Source of the DNA: Actinomyces viscosus | GTDB lineage: Bacteria; Bacteroidota; Bacteroidia; Flavobacteriales_D; Crocinitomicaceae | Length of the DNA stretch: 8,976 bases | Direction of reading: 5' to 3' | Assembly (NCBI GenBank): GCA_943326975.2 | Contig: CALPVI020000052.1 | Span: 1-8,976 of the forward strand | Shown here: positions 1-5,272 of the stretch, one piece after another | How positions within the stretch are numbered: the stretch's first letter is position 1 | Layout: every line of letters starts with the position of its first letter | Position numbers and translations under genes: made by a program | Notes under the pieces: generated by a model | What the model was told of the DNA's origin: nothing | Database searches by the model: none | Seen by the model: the letters and a program-made list of their open reading frames with translations, nothing else

Positions 1-596
1 GTTCTTAAGCAGTTTCCTTTACTTAATAACCAAGGATGTAATTTACCTAATGAGCTTGATGAAATTTTTGAATCTTTATGATTTTTAATATACGCTTTTA
101 TTTCTTCTTTAAATATTGGAGTTGTTCTTAAACTTGTTTCATTTATTGGTCCAGCTAAAATTCCTAAATCAATTTCTTTTTTTTCGATAGCGATTAATAA
201 ATCTTCTGTTTTCAATTCTTTTATTACTACTTGAGAATTTATTAATTCTTCTTTCCAATTTTTAAACATATCAGAAACCAAGTAAGCGGAAATGGTCGGT
301 ATAATTCCAATTCTAATTTTTTCTGTATAAAGTCCTTTCATTGATTTAGTTAGGTGTTCAATTTTAGAAACATCATTGGTGATTTCACGGATGATAGGAA
401 TAAATTCCATTCCAAAATTTGTCAATGATAGTGGATTTGTAGATCTGTCAAAAATTTGAAAGCCAAGATCATCTTCTGCCTTTTTTAGTTGCATCGATAA
501 TGTTGGTTGGGTAACAAAACATTGCTCACTAGCACGCTGAAAATGACGAGTATCATTTAAAGCCAATATGTAATTCATCTGTTGAATTGTAATCAT
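1..596 (-). CDS. oxyR: OxyR-type LysR-family peroxide sensor/regulator, 3' end cut by window edge
   Basis: The reverse strand is open from an ATG at 596-594 to the window edge, giving the first 198 residues. The N-terminus is a LysR winged helix-turn-helix: about residues 2-60, with the recognition stretch CFVTQPTLSMQLKKAE (26-41) followed by IFDRS (48-52). A linker helix follows, and the effector-binding domain starts at about residue 94 (RIGIIPT). The last complete residues read GNCLR. This matches the conserved motif around the peroxide-sensing Cys199 of E. coli OxyR, so Cys196 here is the likely sensing cysteine. The partner cysteine and the rest of the effector domain lie outside the window. 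OxyR proteins sense hydrogen peroxide by disulfide formation and control antioxidant genes. Divergence from a peroxiredoxin locus supports the call. Family membership is near certain; the OxyR assignment rests on the cysteine motif and the context. Confidence 0.92.
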   Translation of the reverse strand, partial: MITIQQMNYILALNDTRHFQRASEQCFVTQPTLSMQLKKAEDDLGFQIFDRSTNPLSLTNFGMEFIPIIREITNDVSKIEHLTKSMKGLYTEKIRIGIIPTISAYLVSDMFKNWKEELINSQVVIKELKTEDLLIAIEKKEIDLGILAGPINETSLRTTPIFKEEIKAYIKNHKDSKISSSSLGKLHPWLLSKGNCLR

Positions 597-601
597 AAAT
601 A

Positions 602-632
602 TTATCTATTGAAATATAAATATAATCAATAA
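602..632. promoter_or_regulatory. candidate LysR-regulator (OxyR) binding dyad in the divergent promoter region
   Basis: An imperfect dyad lies between the two divergent genes. Its outer halves are TTATnnATT and AATnnATAA, and its clearest arms are TATTGA (607-612) and TCAATA (626-631) spaced by 13 bases. It overlaps the candidate oxyR promoter and lies 46 bases before the ABM-protein start. Overlap with the regulator's own promoter is the usual arrangement for LysR-type autoregulation. The symmetry is visible in the sequence; binding by OxyR is inference. Confidence 0.33.
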
Positions 633-638
633 AAACAA
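611..638 (-). promoter_or_regulatory. candidate oxyR promoter (TTG-N17-TATATTTC)
   Basis: Read on the reverse strand, TTG (638-636) is followed after 17 bases by TATATTTC (618-611). This differs at one position from the Bacteroidota consensus TTG-N17-23-TAnnTTTG. It sits 14 bases upstream of the oxyR ATG. The match is by eye and the region is very A+T-rich, so chance matches are easy. Confidence 0.45.
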
Positions 639-653
639 TAAGTTTAAAATTTA

Positions 654-661
654 CATCTTTG
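654..661 (+). promoter_or_regulatory. possible -7 element for the ABM/peroxiredoxin locus
   Basis: CATCTTTG differs at one base from TAnnTTTG and lies 16 bases upstream of the ATG at 678. No TTG is present at the expected -33 spacing. An alternative is TAAATTTT (666-673). A poor -33 element would suit an activator-dependent promoter, but that is inference. Confidence 0.28.
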
Positions 662-677
662 TATATAAATTTTTATA

Positions 678-1031
678 ATGGAAAATTCAAACAACTTTTC
701 AGTTATTTATTCATTCAAAATTGATTCTGAATTTGAACTTGAGTTTATTGAAAGTTGGAAAGAGTTGACTAATTTGATTTATAAGTTTGAAGGTAGTTTC
801 GGTTCTAGATTGCAAAAAGTAGATTCAAATTTATTTTTAGGTTATGCACTTTGGCCAAATAAAAAAACATTTGATCAAGCTTCCGATAATGAAAATATTG
901 AAATAGAATTATTAAAAGAAAAACAAAAAAAGTATGTTGTAGAAATAAAAAGAGTTTTTGAATCTGAAATAATTTCAGATTTGATAACGAACAGTTCTTA
1001 CAATGATAATTTATATAATGAAAACAAATAA
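678..1031 (+). CDS. small ABM-fold (antibiotic biosynthesis monooxygenase-like) protein
   Basis: A 117-residue protein with no signal peptide or membrane segment, so probably cytoplasmic. Residues about 6-95 fit the dimeric alpha/beta-barrel ABM family: a first strand FSVIYSFKID, a helix around FIESWKELTNLIYKFEG, then GSFGSRLQKVD and the strand FLGYALWPNKKTF (about 53-65). The helix-to-second-strand segment with GS-GSRL and a following YA-WP strand is typical of the family. ABM proteins include cofactor-free monooxygenases and heme-degrading enzymes, but many have no known substrate. The last 20 residues are rich in N, S and Y and look disordered. The gene is divergent from oxyR and lies 88 bases upstream of the peroxiredoxin in the same direction, so a role in oxidative stress is plausible but inferred. 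The fold call is fairly good; the substrate is unknown. Confidence 0.72.
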   Translation: MENSNNFSVIYSFKIDSEFELEFIESWKELTNLIYKFEGSFGSRLQKVDSNLFLGYALWPNKKTFDQASDNENIEIELLKEKQKKYVVEIKRVFESEIISDLITNSSYNDNLYNENK

Positions 1032-1074
1032 AATGTTTAATGTTTAGCTTAATAATTATTTAATGCTTTATGAC

Positions 1075-1082
1075 TAAATTTG
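1075..1082 (+). promoter_or_regulatory. candidate -7 element of a peroxiredoxin promoter (TAAATTTG)
   Basis: TAAATTTG is an exact match to the Bacteroidota -7 consensus TAnnTTTG. Transcription from it would start near 1088 and leave a leader of about 30 bases, which is almost pure A/T (ending AATAAAATAAAA before the ATG), as is common for highly expressed genes in this phylum. No TTG is found 17-23 bases upstream, so the -33 element is weak. It would let the peroxiredoxin be expressed independently of the ABM gene. Confidence 0.42.
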
Positions 1083-1119
1083 GAAAGTAAATTTTAATAA
1101 ACAAATAAATAAAATAAAA

Positions 1120-1752
1120 ATGGGAGTATTAGTAGGAAAAAAAGCACCGTCATTTAAAGCGGCTGCAGTAGTTAATGGAGGAGAAATTGTTAAAGATTTC
1201 TCATTGGATCAATTTGTAGGGAAAAATCCAGTTGTATTATTCTTTTACCCAAAAGATTTTACATTTGTTTGTCCTTCTGAGTTACATGCTTTTCAAGCTA
1301 AATTAGCTGAATTTGAAGCAAGAGGTGCTAAAGTTGTTGCAGCTTCAACAGATACTGAAGAGTCTCATTGGGGATGGTTACAAGTTCCTAAAAAACAAGG
1401 TGGAATTCAAGGTGTTACTTATCCAATAATCGCTGATACAGACAAAACTATTTCTGAAGCATATGGTGTTTTAGCTGGTGAGTATGAATACGATATGGAA
1501 GGTAAATTAACTGCTAACGGTCCGATGATTGCTTACAGAGGTTTATTCTTAATCGACAAAAATGGTGTTGTTATGCATCAATTAGTTAACAATTTCCCAT
1601 TAGGTAGAAACGTTGATGAAGCATTAAGAATGGTTGATGCGTTACAGTTTTTCGAAGAAAATGGTGAAGTTTGTCCTGCTAACTGGACGAAAGGTGATGA
1701 AGGTATGAAAGCAAGTTTTGATGGAGTTGCTGATTATTTAGCTAAACACTAA
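1120..1752 (+). CDS. typical 2-Cys peroxiredoxin (AhpC/Prx1 class)
   Basis: A 210-residue cytoplasmic thiol peroxidase that reduces hydrogen peroxide and organic hydroperoxides. The thioredoxin-like core carries the signature FYPKDFTFVCPSE, with Pro44, Thr48 and the peroxidatic Cys51. Arg140 in AYRGLF is the second conserved active-site residue. The resolving cysteine is Cys185 in GEVCPANW near the C-terminus. Length and motif layout match the Prx1/AhpC class of typical 2-Cys enzymes; it resembles the Prx1 form more than E. coli AhpC, and no AhpF reductase gene is in the window. The two motifs linked to over-oxidation sensitivity in eukaryotic Prx1 are both changed: GGLG reads GGIQ (94-97) and the C-terminal YF reads YL (206-207). 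There is also an acidic insertion (about 120-133, EYEYDMEGK) before the Arg140 strand. Divergent oxyR suggests peroxide-inducible control. Confidence 0.96.
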   Translation: MGVLVGKKAPSFKAAAVVNGGEIVKDFSLDQFVGKNPVVLFFYPKDFTFVCPSELHAFQAKLAEFEARGAKVVAASTDTEESHWGWLQVPKKQGGIQGVTYPIIADTDKTISEAYGVLAGEYEYDMEGKLTANGPMIAYRGLFLIDKNGVVMHQLVNNFPLGRNVDEALRMVDALQFFEENGEVCPANWTKGDEGMKASFDGVADYLAKH

Positions 1753-1767
1753 AAATAGTTATACTTT

Positions 1768-1806
1768 AAAAATAAGGTTGTCAAATTTTGGCAACCTTAT
1801 TTTTTT
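1768..1806 (+). terminator. intrinsic terminator after the peroxiredoxin gene
   Basis: A perfect 13-bp stem pairs AAAAATAAGGTTG (1768-1780) with CAACCTTATTTTT (1792-1804). It can extend inward through a T-G wobble, one C-G and A-T pairs. A run of T follows to 1806. The A-rich left arm means it could also stop leftward transcripts from the MFS gene, though that stop codon is about 195 bases away. Confidence 0.9.
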
Positions 1807-1999
1807 GAAAATACTTATAGTTTATTTGCTTTTTTTGCAAACGAAAGTGTAGATTATTTACTTTTAAATGTAAGCGAGAAATATTTTTTCTTTTTTACTG
1901 ATGCAAATATAATTAAACAATCGGTTTAGTAAAACAATTTAGTAACTTTTCTGTTAAAAAAAATACAGTTAACCAGTATTTGTTTAAAAAATAAAGTTG
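1807..1999. other. noncoding spacer between the peroxiredoxin terminator and the MFS gene
   Basis: No open frame of useful length or RNA gene is seen here. Minor structure: a small inverted repeat TTTGC-T7-GCAAA (1825-1841), and two direct copies of TTTAGTAA (1925-1932 and 1938-1945) with a 13-base period. A weak CTGT/ACAG pairing near 1951-1968 is too poor to call a terminator for the leftward gene. Confidence 0.5.
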
Positions 2000-3247
2000 T
2001 TATTCTGTAAATTCAAGATTTTTATCGTGTGTTTCTTCAATTGTCAAGGTTGAGTAAATACCAATAAAGAAGCAAATTATTCCTACAATTGATGCCGCTA
2101 TAATAACTCCTAAAGTGGGTTTAAAAGAATTAAATCCAAACGTCATTATAATTACTGTACCTCTTACAATATTAGGAATAGTTGTAGTAGCAGTAGAACG
2201 AATATTTGTTCCGAATTGTTCAGCGCCTACTGTTACAAACATCGCCCAATATCCAGTACCTAATCCTAACCAAACACAATAAAAATAATAAGTGCTTACT
2301 GTTTTTGTTCCACCAAATAGTAAAAGAATTACTCCAATTAATGTAAATAGCATCATAAAAACGATTGCTTTTTTTCGTGAAGCAAGCCAATGACTTATGA
2401 ATCCGCTTAAAAAGTCGCCAGCTGAAATACCTATATAAGCCCACATGATACTTTTTGAAGGATCTACTGGTTTTTCAATACCTAATGCTTTACCAAATTG
2501 GTCAGAAAAGAAAGCTAAAATACCAATGCAGAACCAGGTAGGTAAACCAATACCAATACATTTCATGTATTTGATAAATCGTTCCCAATTTGTGAAAAAT
2601 GAAAAGAAATTTCCTTTTTGAATAGTTTTTGATTGATGAATGTCTTTATAAATTCCAGATTCTAACACACCAATTCTCAATAATAATAAACAAAGTCCTA
2701 GGCAGCCACCAATAATATATGCGATTGTCCAATCACCTGAAAGTTCGACAGTAAAATTTGCAACAACAGCTCCCAATAAACCAAAACCTGCTACTAAAGA
2801 TGTTCCTATTGCCCTTAATTCTTTTGGTAATGACTCTGATACAAGTGTAATTCCCGCTCCAAGTTCACCTGCCAAACCAATTCCTGCAATAAAGCGCAAA
2901 CCGGCATAAGCAAAAGTTTTATCCATGAAATTAATCGATGGTAAAAATCCACAAGCAATATTTGCTAAAGAGTAAATTAAGATAGAGCCAAATAAAACGG
3001 ATAATCTCCCTTTTTTATCTCCCAAGACCCCCCATAAAATTCCCCCAAGTAATAAACCAAACATTTGCCAGTTGTTTATTAAACTTCCTGCAACATCAGA
3101 TTTTAAGCCTAAACTTTGTAAACTTGGTATTCGAACAATCCCAAATAATAATAAATCATAAATATCCACAAAGTAGCCTAATGCAGCTACGATAACAGGT
3201 AAACTTAATAAGTGTTTAAATTTTTCTTGCGTTGTAAATGTTTTCAT
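2000..3247 (-). CDS. major facilitator superfamily (MFS) transporter
   Basis: A 415-residue inner-membrane protein with about 12 hydrophobic segments, split by a central loop at about 197-230. The first segment contains LGYFVDIYDLLLF (23-35). MFS motif A is present between helices 2 and 3 as GVLGDKKGR (73-81). The next helix has RFIAGIGLAGELGAG (118-132), followed by ESLPKELRA (138-146). In the second half AEQFGTNIRSTATT (342-355) is the counterpart seen in sugar-porter and metabolite:H+ symporter types. The full length and intact motifs suggest a working secondary transporter, probably a proton symporter for a small organic acid or sugar-like solute; the substrate cannot be read from the sequence. 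It stands alone on the reverse strand, divergent from ribD with 86 bases between them. There is no evidence that it carries riboflavin. Confidence 0.9.
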   Translation of the reverse strand: MKTFTTQEKFKHLLSLPVIVAALGYFVDIYDLLLFGIVRIPSLQSLGLKSDVAGSLINNWQMFGLLLGGILWGVLGDKKGRLSVLFGSILIYSLANIACGFLPSINFMDKTFAYAGLRFIAGIGLAGELGAGITLVSESLPKELRAIGTSLVAGFGLLGAVVANFTVELSGDWTIAYIIGGCLGLCLLLLRIGVLESGIYKDIHQSKTIQKGNFFSFFTNWERFIKYMKCIGIGLPTWFCIGILAFFSDQFGKALGIEKPVDPSKSIMWAYIGISAGDFLSGFISHWLASRKKAIVFMMLFTLIGVILLLFGGTKTVSTYYFYCVWLGLGTGYWAMFVTVGAEQFGTNIRSTATTTIPNIVRGTVIIMTFGFNSFKPTLGVIIAASIVGIICFFIGIYSTLTIEETHDKNLEFTE

Positions 3248-3252
3248 ATTGA

Positions 3253-3279
3253 CGAAGATAATGAAATTTAAAAAATCAA
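3253..3279 (-). promoter_or_regulatory. candidate start-proximal promoter of the MFS gene (TTG-N16-TATCTTCG)
   Basis: On the reverse strand TATCTTCG (3260-3253) lies 5 bases before the ATG at 3247. A TTTG (3280-3277) is 16 bases further upstream, one short of the usual 17-23. With the -7 element so close, the transcript would begin at or next to the start codon. The same layout is found for ribD. Confidence 0.4.
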
Positions 3280-3320
3280 ATTAACTTTATAAAAGGTTAA
3301 TAATACGATATACAAATCAC

Positions 3321-3328
3321 TATATTCG
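3321..3328 (+). promoter_or_regulatory. candidate start-proximal -7 element of ribD (TATATTCG)
   Basis: TATATTCG differs from TAnnTTTG by one base and lies exactly 5 bases before the ribD ATG. A TTA (3297-3299) 21 bases upstream is the best -33 candidate. The transcript would be leaderless or nearly so. The short upstream region also leaves no room for an FMN riboswitch. Confidence 0.4.
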
Positions 3329-3333
3329 CATTT

Positions 3334-4365
3334 ATGGAAGTACAAGAAATTTTCATGCAAAGATGCATTGATTTAGCTAAACAAGGGATAGGGAAAGTAG
3401 CTCCAAATCCAATGGTAGGTGCTGTAATAGTTTTAAATGGAAAAATTCTTGGAGAGGGCTATCACCAATTCTATGGTGGAAATCATGCAGAAGTAAATGC
3501 AGTAAACAATGTACAAGATAAATCATTGTTAAGAGATGCAACTATTTATGTTTCACTTGAACCTTGTGCACATTTTGGAAAAACTCCCCCTTGTGTTAAT
3601 TTGATCATAGAACATCAATTCAGAAGAGTAGTAATAGGATGTACTGATTCCTTTTCGGAAGTGAGTGGAAAAGGGATTGAAAGATTAAAACGTGCTGGAA
3701 TTGAAGTTCAACTTGGTGTTTTAGAAAAAGAATGCAGAGAGTTGAATAAAAGATTCTTTACATTTCATGAAAAAAAACGTCCTTATATTATTTTGAAATG
3801 GGCTCAATCAAAAGATGGTTTTATAGATAAAAAAAGAGATGAAGATGATACAGGTGTTAATTGGATCAGTTCTCCAGAAACACAAGTTTTAGTTCATAAA
3901 TGGAGATCTGAGGAGCAATCTATTTTAGTGGGTAGAAAAACTGTTCAAAATGATAATCCTAGTTTAACAGTTCGAGAAGTAACAGGTAGAAATCCACTTA
4001 GGATTTTAATAGATAGCCAACTAAAAACAAATTTAGATTCTAATATTTTTGGAGATGCTGCTCCAACTATAATTTTGAATAAGATTAAATCAGAAGTGAG
4101 TGGAAATATAGAGTGGATAAAATTATCAGAACTAGATACTGCTTCTATATTAAATGTTTTAGTTGAAAAAGAAATTCAGTCTGTTTTTATAGAGGGGGGT
4201 AGTAAGACCTTACAACATTTTATTATTGACAATTGTTTCGATGAAGCAAGAGTAATTGTTGGAGATACATTTTTTAAAGAGGGGCTTAAGGCTCCAAGAA
4301 TACCTTTGATTCCATCAGAATCATTTAGGTTTTCAAAAGATGAAATTTATATTTACAAAAAATAA
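3334..4365 (+). CDS. ribD: bifunctional riboflavin biosynthesis protein RibD (pyrimidine deaminase / reductase)
   Basis: A 343-residue cytoplasmic enzyme for two successive steps of riboflavin synthesis: zinc-dependent deamination of the diaminopyrimidine ribosyl phosphate made from GTP, then NADPH-dependent reduction of the ribose ring. The N-terminal deaminase domain (about 5-145) has the zinc/catalytic motif HAEVNAV (His51, Glu53) and PCAHFGKTPPC (77-87; Cys78 and Cys87), plus the substrate-binding segment APNPMVGAV (23-31). The C-terminal RibD_C reductase domain (about 148-340) has LKWAQSKDG (154-162), ILVGRKTVQNDNPSLTVR (197-214) and the nucleotide-binding EGG (287-289). Both halves are complete and of usual length. 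The first ATG is chosen because the helix MEVQEIFMQRCIDLA matches the family start. No other rib gene is adjacent; a metallo-hydrolase follows after 10 bases. Confidence 0.97.
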   Translation: MEVQEIFMQRCIDLAKQGIGKVAPNPMVGAVIVLNGKILGEGYHQFYGGNHAEVNAVNNVQDKSLLRDATIYVSLEPCAHFGKTPPCVNLIIEHQFRRVVIGCTDSFSEVSGKGIERLKRAGIEVQLGVLEKECRELNKRFFTFHEKKRPYIILKWAQSKDGFIDKKRDEDDTGVNWISSPETQVLVHKWRSEEQSILVGRKTVQNDNPSLTVREVTGRNPLRILIDSQLKTNLDSNIFGDAAPTIILNKIKSEVSGNIEWIKLSELDTASILNVLVEKEIQSVFIEGGSKTLQHFIIDNCFDEARVIVGDTFFKEGLKAPRIPLIPSESFRFSKDEIYIYKK

Positions 4366-4375
4366 TTAGACGGTT

Positions 4376-5230
4376 ATGAAACTATATCCATTGAATACAG
4401 GTAATTTCAAATTAGATGGGGGAGCCATGTTTGGAGTTGTGCCAAAATCTATTTGGCAAAAAACAAATCCAGCAGATGAAAACAATATGTGCGATTGGTC
4501 GATGCGAAGTTTGTTAATAGAAGATGGAGATAGGTTAATACTCATTGATACAGGAATTGGTGACAAACAATCGGAAAAGTTTTTTTCACATTATCATTTA
4601 AATGGTAATGATAGTTTAAATGGTAATTTAAATAAATTAGGATTTTCTGTTGATGAGGTTACAGATGTATTTTTGACGCATTTACATTTTGATCATTGTG
4701 GAGGTGCAGTAAAATGGAACAAAGCGGGGAATGGTTTTGAAACTGTTTTTAAAAATGCAAATTATTGGAGTACTGAGAATCATTGGAAATGGGCTACTGA
4801 ACCAAACCCTAGAGAAAAAGCATCTTTTATCTCAGAAAATATAAAACCAATTCAAGAAAGTGGACAATTAAAATTTGTAGATAGAAAAGAAGATTTTACC
4901 AAAAATATATTTAACAATTTTGATGTTTTATTTGTAGACGGACATACTGAGAGTATGATGATTCCTCACATTCACTATAAAGGCAAAACAATTGTATTTA
5001 TGGCTGATTTATTACCAAGCACTGGACATATTCCTCTACCTTATGTTATGGGTTATGATACCAGACCCTTGTTGACGATGACAGAAAAGGAAAAGTTTTT
5101 AAATAATGCTATTGCAAATGATTTTGTACTTTTTATGGAGCACGATAGTAAGAATGAATGTTGTACGCTTCAATCCACAGAAAAAGGTATTAGATTAAAT
5201 GAAACTTTTCAGTTTTCGGAGTTATTTTAA
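4376..5230 (+). CDS. metallo-beta-lactamase-fold hydrolase (AHL-lactonase-like group)
   Basis: A 284-residue protein without signal peptide. The zinc-binding HxHxDH motif is intact in THLHFDHCGG (His102, His104, Asp106, His107). Further expected metal ligands are His190 in VDGHTES, Asp211 in FMADLLP and His256 in MEHD, so a two-metal site is complete. An early strand LIDTGIGD (56-63) is also typical. The general form, with SLLIED-GDRLILIDTG before the motif, fits the MBL subgroup that includes AHL lactonases and related hydrolases, but the substrate cannot be read; quorum-signal degradation is only a possibility. It starts 10 bases after the ribD stop on the same strand, so the two are very likely co-transcribed. 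A role in riboflavin metabolism is not established. Confidence 0.9.
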   Translation: MKLYPLNTGNFKLDGGAMFGVVPKSIWQKTNPADENNMCDWSMRSLLIEDGDRLILIDTGIGDKQSEKFFSHYHLNGNDSLNGNLNKLGFSVDEVTDVFLTHLHFDHCGGAVKWNKAGNGFETVFKNANYWSTENHWKWATEPNPREKASFISENIKPIQESGQLKFVDRKEDFTKNIFNNFDVLFVDGHTESMMIPHIHYKGKTIVFMADLLPSTGHIPLPYVMGYDTRPLLTMTEKEKFLNNAIANDFVLFMEHDSKNECCTLQSTEKGIRLNETFQFSELF

Positions 5231-5240
5231 TGTTTTTTTG

Positions 5241-5248
5241 TACTTTCA
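5241..5248 (+). promoter_or_regulatory. weak possible -7 element before the HU/SPOR gene
   Basis: TACTTTCA matches TAnnTTTG at six of eight positions and lies in the 42-base T-rich gap, 24 bases before the ATG at 5273. No TTG is at a suitable distance. The gene may instead be read through from ribD. Confidence 0.2.
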
Positions 5249-5272
5249 TTTTTTTAATTTTTTAAAACGAAT

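Noticed and set aside
1951..1968. Possible terminator for the MFS gene (CTGT/ACAG)
   Set aside because: Only four base pairs over a 10-base A-rich loop; too weak. Leftward transcripts may instead end at the hairpin near 1768-1804.
2220..2444. Reverse-strand open frame of 74 codons
   Set aside because: It lies wholly inside the MFS gene in another frame, and its translation has no recognisable domain; it is a shadow.
3248..3333. FMN riboswitch before ribD
   Set aside because: The region is only 86 bases, very A+T-rich, shared by two divergent promoters and lacks the conserved RFN-type G/C helices.
4366..4566. Reverse-strand open frame of 66 codons
   Set aside because: It lies almost entirely over the start of the metallo-hydrolase gene, whose catalytic motifs are clear; it is a shadow.
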